Shown here: positions 1 to 7,254 of the stretch, in pieces
Numbering within the stretch: position 1 is the first letter of the stretch
Layout: each line of letters begins with the position of its first letter
Assembly (NCBI GenBank): GCA_002337005.1
Contig: DDFD01000071.1
Span: 1 to 31,437, forward strand
DNA: 31,437 nucleotides
Source: Flavobacteriales bacterium UBA1937
GTDB lineage: Bacteria; Bacteroidota; Bacteroidia; Flavobacteriales; Weeksellaceae
Reading direction: 5' to 3'
Position numbers and translations under genes: made by a program
The notes under the pieces: model-generated
Databases searched by the model: none
The model's input: the letters and a program-made list of their open reading frames with translations, nothing else
What the model was told of the DNA's origin: nothing

Positions 1-38
1 TAAAATAGAACGGATTTGATTATTTTATGAATTAAAAT

Positions 39-1667
39 TTAGACTTGAATAACGCCTAAATTAAATTTTTCTGTAATAGGAGAATGATTTGCAACTTCAA
101 TGCCTGTAGAAATCCATTTTCTGGTATCTAAAGGATTGATGATAGCATCTACCCAAATTCTTGCTGCAGAATATTCACTTTTGGTTTGTTTGGTATAATT
201 CTGAGTGATTTTTTCTATTAATTGTTGATGTTCTTTTTCTGAAATTTGTTTTCCTTGTTTTTTGAGTGCTGATTCTTGAATTTGAACCAACACTTTTGCA
301 GCTTGAGTTCCGCCCATTACGGCTAATTCTGCCCAAGGCCAAGAAACTATTAATCTCGGGTCATAAGCTTTTCCGCACATTGCGTAATTTCCTGCACCGA
401 AAGAATTTCCTGTGATGATGGTGAATTTAGGAACAACAGAATTGGCAACAGCATTTACCATTTTGGCACCATCTTTTATAATTCCTCCGTGTTCTGATTT
501 GGAGCCTACCATAAAGCCTGTTACATCTTGTAAGAAAACTAGCGGGATTTTTCTTTGGTTGCAATTGGCAATAAATCGAGTAGCTTTATCTGCAGAATCC
601 GAATAAATAACGCCGCCAAATTGCATTTCGCCTTTTCCAGATTTTACCATTTTTCTTTGATTGGCTACAATTCCTACAGACCAACCGTCAATTCTTGCTG
701 TAGCACAAATAATCGTTTTGCCGTAATCTGGTTTGTATTCTTCGAATTCTGAGTTATCTACAAGTCTTTTAATGATTTCATAGGTATCATATTGTTCGGC
801 TCTGGAGGCGGGAATAATCCCAAATATTTCTTCTGGATTTTCTTTTGGAGGAAAACTTTCGGTTCTATCAAAACCTGCTTTTTCGTAATCACCAATAGAT
901 TTCATAATATTTTTAATTCTATCAAGTGCGTCTTTATCATCTTTGGCTTTGTAGTCTGTAACACCAGAGATTTCGCAGTGTGTAGTTGCACCGCCTAAAG
1001 TTTCATTGTCTATATTTTCTCCAATGGCAGCTTTTACTAAATAACTTCCTGCTAAGAAGATAGAACCTGTTTTGTCCACAATCATGGCTTCGTCACTCAT
1101 AATTGGGAGATAAGCTCCACCAGCAACACAACTTCCCATAATGGCGGAAATTTGGATAATTCCCATTGCAGACATTTTTGCATTATTTCTAAAAATTCTA
1201 CCAAAATGTTCTTTGTCTGGAAAAATTTCGTCTTGCATTGGGAGATAAACGCCCGCAGAATCTACCAAATAAATAATAGGCAATCTGTTTTCCATAGCAA
1301 TTTCTTGGGCGCGAAGATTTTTTTTCCCTGTGATGGGAAACCAAGCTCCAGCTTTTACGGTGGCATCATTAGCCACTACAACGCATTGTTTTCCAGATAT
1401 TTTTCCTATTTTAACCACTACTCCGGCACTTGGGCAACCGCCGTGTTCTACATACATTTCGTGACCAGCAAAGGCGGCTATTTCTATTGCATCTTCATCA
1501 TTATCAAGAAGATATGTTATTCGTTCTCTGGCAGATAATTTACCTTGGTCGTGCTGTTTTGCAATCGCTTTTTCGCCGCCACCTTTTTTAATTTTGCAGT
1601 AGAGTTTATTTATTTCTGAAAGTCTTAGTTTATTAGAATCTTCGTTTTTGTTGAATTGTAAATCCAT
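39..1667 (-). CDS. Acyl-CoA carboxylase carboxyltransferase (beta) subunit, methylcrotonyl-CoA carboxylase type
   Basis: The 542-residue protein has the full length of a biotin-dependent carboxyltransferase beta subunit. It transfers the carboxyl group from carboxybiotin to an acyl-CoA. The N-terminal half shows GKLSARERI, DSAGVYLPMQDEIFPD and HFGRIFRNNAKMSA, followed by MGSCVAGGAYLPIMSDE. The C-terminal half shows GNSFGAGNYAMCGKAYDPR and WPWAELAVMGGTQAA. The FPDKEHFGRIF and GNYAMCGKAYDPR blocks are characteristic of 3-methylcrotonyl-CoA carboxylase beta (leucine degradation) rather than the propionyl-CoA type, so I favour that substrate. The biotin carboxylase/biotin carrier partner is not in the window and may lie beyond position 1. 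The ATG at 1667 gives a normal N-terminus. The gene is followed by only 38 bases before the window edge. Family assignment is secure; the exact acyl-CoA substrate is inference. Confidence 0.93.
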   Translation of the reverse strand: MDLQFNKNEDSNKLRLSEINKLYCKIKKGGGEKAIAKQHDQGKLSARERITYLLDNDEDAIEIAAFAGHEMYVEHGGCPSAGVVVKIGKISGKQCVVVANDATVKAGAWFPITGKKNLRAQEIAMENRLPIIYLVDSAGVYLPMQDEIFPDKEHFGRIFRNNAKMSAMGIIQISAIMGSCVAGGAYLPIMSDEAMIVDKTGSIFLAGSYLVKAAIGENIDNETLGGATTHCEISGVTDYKAKDDKDALDRIKNIMKSIGDYEKAGFDRTESFPPKENPEEIFGIIPASRAEQYDTYEIIKRLVDNSEFEEYKPDYGKTIICATARIDGWSVGIVANQRKMVKSGKGEMQFGGVIYSDSADKATRFIANCNQRKIPLVFLQDVTGFMVGSKSEHGGIIKDGAKMVNAVANSVVPKFTIITGNSFGAGNYAMCGKAYDPRLIVSWPWAELAVMGGTQAAKVLVQIQESALKKQGKQISEKEHQQLIEKITQNYTKQTKSEYSAARIWVDAIINPLDTRKWISTGIEVANHSPITEKFNLGVIQV

Positions 1668-1783
1668 AATTTATTTTATGTCTCTAAAAATACACATTTT
1701 CCTAAAATTAAAAAATGAAATCAGAATGAGATAAACTAATATTTTAATTAAAAAAAACAAAATAGTTATAATGCTTCTGCGAT

Positions 1784-1883
1784 GCGCCTGTGATAGAGCG
1801 GTATGTCTGAGCTCTCCCGAAATGCAAAGGCTAGAGCAGTTGGCTTTCGGGAAGCGAGTAGCGACAGCGCGAAATGGCGCCCC
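1784..1883 (+). repeat. Dispersed structured repeat, copy A
   Basis: This intergenic element shares long blocks with the reverse complement of 4111-4231: a 19-base identical block (1805-1823, GTCTGAGCTCTCCCGAAAT), GGGAAGCGAGT (1849-1859) followed by A/G and GCGA, and GAAATGGCG near its end. TCCCGAAA (1815-1822) pairs with TTTCGGGA (1845-1852) to give a stem. It is clearly richer in G+C than the surrounding spacer. There is no coding potential. From memory, similar elements are scattered through Flavobacteriia genomes; that is recollection, not something tested here. Confidence 0.7.
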
Positions 1884-1934
1884 GAAAATGATTGTATAGA
1901 AATTTAAAATTTAACTTTTTATTAAGAAATATTA

Positions 1935-1948
1935 GTGATAAATATCAC
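1935..1948. promoter_or_regulatory. Perfect 6-bp inverted repeat, possible CRP/FNR-type operator
   Basis: GTGATA and TATCAC are perfect 6-bp arms around AA, which matches the general GTGAT-N4-ATCAC layout of CRP/FNR-family sites. It lies between divergent genes, 167 bases before the DMT start and 268 beyond the carboxylase start. Both distances are long for direct control, and AT-rich DNA throws up such palindromes by chance, so this is only a candidate. Confidence 0.2.
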
Positions 1949-2015
1949 GTTTTAGTGTCAAATAGAATAAATGAGAGATTTTTCCTAATTAGTTTTTTAT
2001 AGTTTATTATTTGAG

Positions 2016-2049
2016 ACCGCCCCGAATTTCGTAGGAAGTTTGGGGCGGT
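2016..2049. repeat. GC-rich 8-bp hairpin with a CGTAGG centre
   Basis: ACCGCCCC (2016-2023) pairs perfectly with GGGGCGGT (2042-2049) around an 18-base loop that includes TTCGTAGGAA. There is no T-tract on either side, so it is not a simple intrinsic terminator. The loop centre resembles that of the hairpin at 7221-7235 (CTCCGTAGGAG), which suggests both belong to a class of short dispersed palindromes. It lies about 65 bases before the DMT start, just upstream of the -7 box. Confidence 0.45.
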
Positions 2050-2089
2050 GTTATTGAAACGCTAATGCTAAAAAATAGAAAATAAGTGA

Positions 2090-2097
2090 TATTTTTG
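2090..2097 (+). promoter_or_regulatory. Flavobacterial -7 promoter box (TATTTTTG) for the DMT gene
   Basis: TATTTTTG matches the TAnnTTTG -7 consensus of Bacteroidota primary promoters and ends 17 bases before the ATG at 2115. No TTG occurs at the expected -33 spacing, so the promoter would rest mainly on the -7 element. The 5' UTR would be about 10 bases. Confidence 0.5.
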
Positions 2098-2114
2098 CAG
2101 CATAAATATAAACT

Positions 2115-3011
2115 ATGTACACATCTGCCCATTTTAGGCTTCATTTGATTGTATTTCTTTGGGGATTTACCGCAATTTTGGGGAAATTAATTCATGCCAA
2201 TGCAGAAGTTTTGGTGTTTTATAGAATGCTTTTTGCAGCGGTTTTTCTTTATATTTTTATAAGATTTATCAAGAAAGACAATATTAATATTTCTAAAAAA
2301 TTGCTCTTAAAGTTGATTGGAATTGGCAGTTTGATGGCTTTTCATTGGCTATTTTTCTTTAGTTCTATCAAGGTTTCTAATGTTTCAATTGCACTGAGTT
2401 GTTTAGGAACTTCTACGCTTTTTGCAGCATTGCTAGAGCCATTAATTTACAAAAGAAAGGTGGATTTGTCTGAAATTCTGATGGGAGTGGTAATTGTAAT
2501 CTGTATTTCTTTGATTTTTAAAGTAGAATTTCAGTATAAGTTGGGGATTATTTATGGTTTGATTTGTGCTTTATTGGGAACTATTTTCTCTGTTTTTAAC
2601 GGTAAACTGTATGGTAAAACCTCTTCTGGAAATATTATTTTTTATGAAATTTTCGGAGGTTGGTTAGTGATTAGTTTGTATTATGTTTTTTCTGGACAAA
2701 TTTCTCAGGTTGGCGTAATAAGTTATAGAGATTTAGCGTTATTAACCTTATTGGCAAGTATTTTTACGGCTTTTCCAATGTTTGAATCGGTCAATTTAAT
2801 GAAGTATATTTCTCCATTTACATTGATTTTAACTGTAAATTTGGAGCCAATTTATGGTATTATTCTCGCTTTTTTTATCTTTGGAGAATCCGAGAAAATG
2901 AGTGTTGTTTTTTATGGAGCTTCATTGGTGATGATTTTGGCAATTGTAATCAACGGAATTATCAAAGCAAGAAAAAAATCAAAACAAGAAACTGTAGAAA
3001 ATACGCTTTAG
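2115..3011 (+). CDS. EamA/DMT-family transporter
   Basis: This 298-residue, very hydrophobic protein has about ten predicted membrane helices arranged as two similar halves, the layout of the drug/metabolite transporter (EamA, RhaT/YdcZ-like) superfamily. The first helix follows a short N-terminus (SAHFRLHLIVFLWGF), helix ends carry typical short basic loops (RFIKKDN, YKRKVD), and the C-terminus is cytoplasmic and lysine-rich. The second half contains the usual NLEPIYG motif before the penultimate helix. Such proteins export or import small metabolites such as amino acids; the substrate cannot be read from sequence. The next gene starts 16 bases after the stop, so the two are probably co-transcribed. 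A TATTTTTG box lies just upstream. Confidence 0.9.
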   Translation: MYTSAHFRLHLIVFLWGFTAILGKLIHANAEVLVFYRMLFAAVFLYIFIRFIKKDNINISKKLLLKLIGIGSLMAFHWLFFFSSIKVSNVSIALSCLGTSTLFAALLEPLIYKRKVDLSEILMGVVIVICISLIFKVEFQYKLGIIYGLICALLGTIFSVFNGKLYGKTSSGNIIFYEIFGGWLVISLYYVFSGQISQVGVISYRDLALLTLLASIFTAFPMFESVNLMKYISPFTLILTVNLEPIYGIILAFFIFGESEKMSVVFYGASLVMILAIVINGIIKARKKSKQETVENTL

Positions 3012-3027
3012 ATTTTATACAAATTAG

Positions 3028-4107
3028 ATGAAAAAATATTTATTTTTTGTTACTTTTTTATCGCTTTTAGGCAATGCACAAATCGTGAGAAAATATTCTA
3101 ACGAGTTTCTAAACATAGGTGCTGGTGCTAGAGGTTTGGCAATGGGAGGTGCTGTAATTTCTAACCAAAATGATGTCTATGCTCCTATGTGGAATCCTGC
3201 TGGTCTTACAGAAGTAGAAAGAGATTGGCAAGGCGCAGCGATGCACGCAGAATATTTCGAGTCTATTGCGAAGTATGATTACGTTTCCTTTGCAAAAGCT
3301 CTGGATTCTAAAAACGGAGTGTTAGGTGTTTCTATCGTAAGATTAGGAATAGATAATATATTGAATACTACACAAATGATAGATTCTGAAGGAAATATAG
3401 ACTACGACAAAATAACTAAATTTTCTACCTCAGATTATGCGGGGATTATTTCTTACGCTTTTCATCCTGGTGGAAAACAAAAAATAAGCGTAGGTGTAAA
3501 TGCTAAAGTAGTATATAGAAACGTAGGGAAATTTGCCAATGGTTTTGGTTTCGGGTTTGATTTGGGAGCTATTTACAAAACGGATTCTGGTTACCAACTT
3601 GGGGCTATGCTTCGTGATGCGACTACTACAGTCAATTTTTGGACAATCAACCAAAAAGAGCTTTCTGCCGTGGTAAACGGAGAAGAATTTAACCCTGCTC
3701 CAAAAGACAAAATGGAAATTACGATGCCAAAACTCAATATGGGAATTTCTAAAAATTTCGAGTTGAATAGAGATCTAGAATTTCTTCCAGAAGCTGGAGT
3801 AAATGTAGATTTTGCCAAAACAGCCGCGCTTATTTCCACAGATTTTGCCAGTATCACGCCGTATCTTGGTGCAGAATTAAGCTTTCAGAAAATGATTTTT
3901 GTACGTGCAGGTGTCAATAAATTTCAAAATGTAACAGATATAGAAAACCTAAAAAGAAAAGTAACCTTTCAGCCAAGTGCTGGAATTGGAGTGCGATATA
4001 GAGGTCTTACGCTAGATTACGCCATTACCAGCACAGGAATTGGTGGCAGCAATTATTTTTCTAATTTCTTTTCCCTAAAATTAGATATGGGAGATTTTAG
4101 AAATTAG
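3028..4107 (+). CDS. PorV/PorQ-family outer-membrane beta-barrel protein
   Basis: The 359-residue protein begins with a signal peptide (about residues 1-18, MKKYLFFVTFLSLLGNAQ) and continues with the family's N-terminal block: NIGAGARGLAMGGA, then NDVYAPMWNPAGL. That block is shared by PorV, PorQ and the FadL-like 14-strand barrels. The rest is made of alternating amphipathic strands with aromatic ends, and the last strand ends FFSLKLDMGDFRN, as expected for an outer-membrane barrel. PorV and PorQ take part in type IX secretion, but this protein is shorter than typical PorV and is probably one of several paralogues, so a direct secretion role is inference. It lies 16 bases after the DMT gene in the same direction. 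Confidence 0.85.
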   Translation: MKKYLFFVTFLSLLGNAQIVRKYSNEFLNIGAGARGLAMGGAVISNQNDVYAPMWNPAGLTEVERDWQGAAMHAEYFESIAKYDYVSFAKALDSKNGVLGVSIVRLGIDNILNTTQMIDSEGNIDYDKITKFSTSDYAGIISYAFHPGGKQKISVGVNAKVVYRNVGKFANGFGFGFDLGAIYKTDSGYQLGAMLRDATTTVNFWTINQKELSAVVNGEEFNPAPKDKMEITMPKLNMGISKNFELNRDLEFLPEAGVNVDFAKTAALISTDFASITPYLGAELSFQKMIFVRAGVNKFQNVTDIENLKRKVTFQPSAGIGVRYRGLTLDYAITSTGIGGSNYFSNFFSLKLDMGDFRN

Positions 4108-4110
4108 AAG

Positions 4111-4231
4111 CACGCCATTTCAGTTTCTTTTTTACTTTCAGTCCTGCTTTTCGCCACTCGCTTCCCAAAATCCAACCTCTTTTGCCCAAGCTATTTCGGG
4201 AGAGCTCAGACAATGGCTTCAATCAGGGCTA
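4111..4231 (-). repeat. Dispersed structured repeat, copy B
   Basis: Read on the minus strand, this element starts AGCCCTGATTGAAGCC and contains the same 19-base block as copy A (4193-4211). The inner hairpin is kept with a G-U pair (CCCGAAAT against ATTTTGGG), then GGGAAGCGAGTGGCGA (4151-4166) and GAAATGGCG (4112-4120). Keeping the pairing although one arm differs argues for selection on structure or for descent from a structured ancestor. It starts a few bases after the PorV-like stop. Confidence 0.7.
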
Positions 4232-4337
4232 TCTTTCGCGTTGCAGTTTTTCTTTTGACTTTTTCTAAAAACTTTTTAGAAGAATACAATAAATTTCTTA
4301 CTTTTACTTAAGATAAATAAAATCAACTTTACTTCAA

Positions 4338-5141
4338 ATGAAAAACATACTTTCTCTTTCGCTTTTATTCTGCTTGTCTATAGTTTTCGGACAAAACATT
4401 TCAGATTATCAGTACATCTATGTTCCTGCAAAATTTAAAGATTTTGAAGCCAATCAATATAATCTGAATACTCAACTGAAAAAAGCATTAATTGATAAAA
4501 AATACACCATCATTCACGAAGAAATGACCGATTGGCCAGCTGAACTGAGAGAGAATCCTTGCAAAGTTCTTACTGCAGATTTACTGAATGATTCTAATAT
4601 GTTTAGAAACAGAGTAAAATTACAATTCACCAATTGCCAGAAAAAAGTAGTTTCCGAAACCAAAGGAAATTCTTTGTACAAAGAATATGATTTAGGTTTT
4701 GAAGATGCACTTAATTTATCTTTAAAAACTATCCCAACTTCTTCCCCAAATCCTAATCTTTTTGTTTCTAACATCAAAGAAAATGTAAAAGAACAACCAG
4801 CTAAACCTATCGATGTAAAAGAAATAAAAGAAATTGTAACTGAAGCGCCAGCTACACCTGCAACTTCAGTTAAGTCTGTAGAGTCTAAAAAAGCAGAATC
4901 TTACACCAATGGAAAAGTTAATTTGCAAAAAGTACAGATTTCTAAAGATCAATTTATTTTGGTAAGTTCTAGCAGTTCTGTTCCTTTTGCTACTTTCAAA
5001 AATACGGCAAAAACAGATGTTTACCGAGTAACTTTAGAAAACGGAACTTCTACTCTGGGCTACTACGAAAATGGAAATCTGGTAATAGAAATCCCAACTA
5101 GTGATGGAGATTTTAAAAGAGAAGTTTTTATGGCGAAATAA
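4338..5141 (+). CDS. Secreted protein of unknown function
   Basis: I do not recognise a named family. The 267-residue product has a clear signal peptide (residues 1-19, ending SIVFGQ). A folded N-terminal part of about 125 residues (DYQYIYVPAKFKDFEANQYN, DKKYTIIHEE) is followed by a low-complexity Pro/Lys/Glu/Ala linker (about residues 145-185). A C-terminal beta-rich part of about 75 residues contains KDQFILVSSSSSVPFATF and a TLGYYENGNLVIEIP segment. The residue pattern looks like a periplasmic or outer-membrane-associated protein. The gene stands alone between repeat copy B and a bidirectional terminator. Coding is well supported by the signal peptide and uniform codon use; function is open. 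Confidence 0.85.
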   Translation: MKNILSLSLLFCLSIVFGQNISDYQYIYVPAKFKDFEANQYNLNTQLKKALIDKKYTIIHEEMTDWPAELRENPCKVLTADLLNDSNMFRNRVKLQFTNCQKKVVSETKGNSLYKEYDLGFEDALNLSLKTIPTSSPNPNLFVSNIKENVKEQPAKPIDVKEIKEIVTEAPATPATSVKSVESKKAESYTNGKVNLQKVQISKDQFILVSSSSSVPFATFKNTAKTDVYRVTLENGTSTLGYYENGNLVIEIPTSDGDFKREVFMAK

Positions 5142-5157
5142 TAAGAAGAGCATCAAC

Positions 5158-5180
5158 TTAACCTCAAAAGCAACAAAAGA
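5158..5180 (+). repeat. Short dispersed repeat near the 3' side of uvrC
   Basis: TTAACCTCAAAAGCAACAAAAGA is 22/23 identical to 7140-7162 on the other side of uvrC. A related inverted copy lies at 5263-5287. All are in non-coding spacers. Confidence 0.5.
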
Positions 5181-5200
5181 TTCCCGTTTTCATAAGCACC

Positions 5201-5243
5201 CAAAAGTAAAAAAAGTGATTAGTTTAACCTTTTTTTACTTTTG
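5201..5243. terminator. Bidirectional intrinsic terminator between convergent genes
   Basis: A perfect 15-bp stem, 5201-5215 (CAAAAGTAAAAAAAG) with 5229-5243, encloses a 13-base loop. The stem itself supplies A- and T-runs on the two strands. It sits between the stop of the secreted protein (plus) and the stop of uvrC (minus), so it can end both transcripts. Confidence 0.75.
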
Positions 5244-5262
5244 ACAAACTTGCTTTTAAACA

Positions 5263-5287
5263 TTTCTTTTGTGTCTTTTGTGGTTTA
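5263..5287 (-). repeat. Inverted copy of the uvrC-flanking short repeat
   Basis: On the minus strand this reads TAAACCACAAAAG followed by ACACAAAAGAAA, close to the copies at 5158-5180 and 7140-7162 but in the opposite orientation. Confidence 0.4.
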
Positions 5288-5300
5288 TCAATAAATGTGT

Positions 5301-7091
5301 TTATTGATTAAAAAACTCCCAAACAATTTTTCCCTTCTGTTTACCAAGAATTTCTTCCAGAGTTTCTAGATTGGCTTCTTTTACGCGTTTTACAGATTTT
5401 AATTTTTTCAGCAGCAATTCTATGGTTTTTTCGCCAACTCCTGGTATTTCTTCCAGTTCAGATTTTATGGTATTGTTGGTTCTACGTGTTCTGTGATGTT
5501 TCACACCAAAACGGTGCGCTTCGTCTCTTACTCTTTGTAAAACCTTCAACGTTTCAGATTTTTTATCCAAATACAACGGAATAGAATCTTCGGGAAAGAA
5601 AATTTCTTCTAAGCGTTTTGCAATACCTACAATGGTAATTTTTCCGTACAATCCTAGTAATTTCAAACTTTTCACGGCAGACGAAAGTTGCCCTTTTCCA
5701 CCGTCAATCAAGATCAATTGTGGGAGATTCTCGCCTTCATCTAGCATTCTTTTGTAACGTCTGTAAATCACTTCTTCCATCGTCGCAAAATCATTGGGTC
5801 CTTCCACTGTTTTTACGTGGAAAATTCGGTAATCAGATTTACTTGGTTTCCCATCTTTGAAAACAACACACGCAGAAACAGGATTGCTCCCTTGAATATT
5901 GGAGTTGTCAAAACCTTCAATATGTCTCGGTTCTACTGGCATTCGCAAAAGTTTCTGCATTTCTGCCATTATTCTATTGGTATGTCTTTCTGGATCTACA
6001 ATTTGTACTTGCTTCAGTTTTTCGAGTCTGTATTCTTTGGCGTTTTTTTCAGAAAGTTCTACAATTCTTTTCTTGTCCCCAACTTTTGGAACGATGAGTT
6101 TTATATTCGGAATTTCTATATTCAAATGAAAAGGAAGCAAAATTTCTTTGGATTCAGAACTAAATTTTTGTCGAATTTCCACCAAAGCTTCTTCCAAGAT
6201 TTCTTCGTCGGTTTCTTCTAAAACTTTTTTGATTTCTGTGGTAAAACTTTGTACAATATTTCCGTTTCTAATTTTGAAAAAATTAACATAAGCCGCTGTT
6301 TCATCGCTCGTCATTCCGAAAACATCTACATCATCAATATTCGGATTTACCACGGTATTTCTCGCTTGATAATCATCTAAAAATTCCAATCTTTCTTTCA
6401 CATTTTGTGCCGCTTCAAATTCTAATAAATCGGCGAGACGCCGCATTTCGTCTTCTAAATATTTCCTCGCTTTTCGGAAATCTCCTTTGATTATTCCACG
6501 AATTGCGTCTATTTTTTCGTCATAACTTTCTTGGGGTTCCAGATTTTCGCAAGGTCCTTTGCAATTTTTGATGTGATATTCTAAACAAACTTTATATTTT
6601 CCGTCTTCAATTTTTTTAGGTGATAAATCTAAATTACACGAACGAATTTTATACAAATTTTTAATGGTCTCCAATAAAATTTTAGCAGGTCTCACTTTTG
6701 CGTAAGGTCCATAATATTCGCTACCATCTTTTATGACATTTCTCGTCATAAAAATTCGAGGAAAATTTTCGTTTTTGATGCAAATCCAAGGATAGGTTTT
6801 GTCGTCTTTCAACATTACATTGTAAAACGGTTGATGTTCTTTTATCAGATTGTTTTCCAGCAAAAGTGCATCGTATTCAGAGTTTACAACGGTAGTTTCT
6901 AACCTCACGATTTTAGAAACCATAATTCTGGTTCTGTAACCGTTTTGATTTTTATTGAAATAAGAAAGCACTCTTTTCTTCAAATTTTTGGCTTTTCCTA
7001 CATACAAAAGTTGTCCGTTTCTATCGTAATAACGATAAACTCCAGGTTCAGAAGGAAGCGTTTTTAGTTGAAGTTCGAGGTTTTCATTCAT
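5301..7091 (-). CDS. uvrC: Excinuclease ABC subunit C
   Basis: UvrC makes the dual incisions around DNA lesions bound by UvrB in nucleotide excision repair. All expected domains are present in order in 596 residues. The GIY-YIG nuclease is at about residues 10-95 (GVYRYYDRNGQLLYVGKAK). A Cys-bearing region follows (CNLDLSPKKIEDGKYKVCLEYHIKNCKGPC in pieces), then the UvrB-binding UVR coiled coil (about 205-240, RKARKYLEDEMRRLADLLEF). Next comes the RNase H-like C-terminal nuclease (about 390-540, EGFDNSNIQGSNPVSACVVF and ILIDGGKGQ). Last is the helix-hairpin-helix pair (LEEIPGVGEKTIELLLKKLK). Length matches the family. A TATTTTTG box ends only five bases before the ATG, which suggests a very short or absent leader. 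Confidence 0.97.
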   Translation of the reverse strand: MNENLELQLKTLPSEPGVYRYYDRNGQLLYVGKAKNLKKRVLSYFNKNQNGYRTRIMVSKIVRLETTVVNSEYDALLLENNLIKEHQPFYNVMLKDDKTYPWICIKNENFPRIFMTRNVIKDGSEYYGPYAKVRPAKILLETIKNLYKIRSCNLDLSPKKIEDGKYKVCLEYHIKNCKGPCENLEPQESYDEKIDAIRGIIKGDFRKARKYLEDEMRRLADLLEFEAAQNVKERLEFLDDYQARNTVVNPNIDDVDVFGMTSDETAAYVNFFKIRNGNIVQSFTTEIKKVLEETDEEILEEALVEIRQKFSSESKEILLPFHLNIEIPNIKLIVPKVGDKKRIVELSEKNAKEYRLEKLKQVQIVDPERHTNRIMAEMQKLLRMPVEPRHIEGFDNSNIQGSNPVSACVVFKDGKPSKSDYRIFHVKTVEGPNDFATMEEVIYRRYKRMLDEGENLPQLILIDGGKGQLSSAVKSLKLLGLYGKITIVGIAKRLEEIFFPEDSIPLYLDKKSETLKVLQRVRDEAHRFGVKHHRTRRTNNTIKSELEEIPGVGEKTIELLLKKLKSVKRVKEANLETLEEILGKQKGKIVWEFFNQ

Positions 7092-7095
7092 AGAA

Positions 7096-7103
7096 CAAAA
7101 ATA
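7096..7103 (-). promoter_or_regulatory. -7 promoter box (TATTTTTG) for uvrC
   Basis: TATTTTTG on the minus strand matches TAnnTTTG. It lies so close to the ATG at 7091 that transcription would begin at or next to the start codon, giving a leaderless mRNA. There is no matching TTG at -33, so the call rests on one element. Confidence 0.4.
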
Positions 7104-7139
7104 GTGAAAAAGTTTTGAGATATGAGATGCGAGTTTTTT

Positions 7140-7163
7140 TTAACCACAAAAGCAACAAAAGAA
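7140..7163 (+). repeat. Short dispersed repeat upstream of uvrC
   Basis: TTAACCACAAAAGCAACAAAAGA matches 5158-5180 at 22 of 23 positions, so uvrC is bracketed by direct copies of the same motif. Confidence 0.5.
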
Positions 7164-7220
7164 AAATTTAAAAATAAGTAATTCAAAAGTGAAAAATTCT
7201 TCTTAGTTTATTAATGAACT

Positions 7221-7235
7221 GGCTCCGTAGGAGCC
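7221..7235. repeat. Short GC-rich palindrome (REP-like)
   Basis: GGCTCC-GTA-GGAGCC is a perfect 6-bp hairpin with a 3-base loop in otherwise AT-rich spacer, 20 bases after the stop of the plug-like gene. It lacks a T-tract. Short palindromes with this CTCCGTAGGAG core are, from memory, widespread in Bacteroidota spacers; the exact family is not established here. Confidence 0.45.
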
Positions 7236-7254
7236 GAACTTCAACAAAATAAAT

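Larger units (their letters stand above)
1668..2114. other. Gene-free spacer between divergent genes
   Basis: No coding frame is supported in these 447 bases. They hold the 5' regions of two divergent genes, a structured dispersed repeat (1784-1883), a short perfect inverted repeat GTGATA-AA-TATCAC at 1935-1948, a GC-rich hairpin at 2016-2049, and a TATTTTTG -7 box at 2090-2097 in front of the plus-strand gene. Outside these elements the sequence is very AT-rich and featureless. Confidence 0.7.

Noticed and set aside
1152..1538. 128-codon plus-strand open frame within the carboxylase gene
   Set aside because: Antisense to a fully conserved enzyme; Cys/His/Phe-rich composition typical of a shadow frame.
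1784..1883. Repeat copy A as a tRNA or small RNA gene
   Set aside because: No cloverleaf or T-loop consensus can be formed, and the similarity to copies B and C shows that it is a dispersed repeat.
3028..4107. Calling this gene porV of the T9SS core
   Set aside because: Only family-level features are seen, the protein is short for PorV, and no other T9SS core gene is adjacent.
5817..6221. 134-codon plus-strand open frame within uvrC
   Set aside because: Antisense to well-conserved UvrC; Phe-rich with no recognisable domain.
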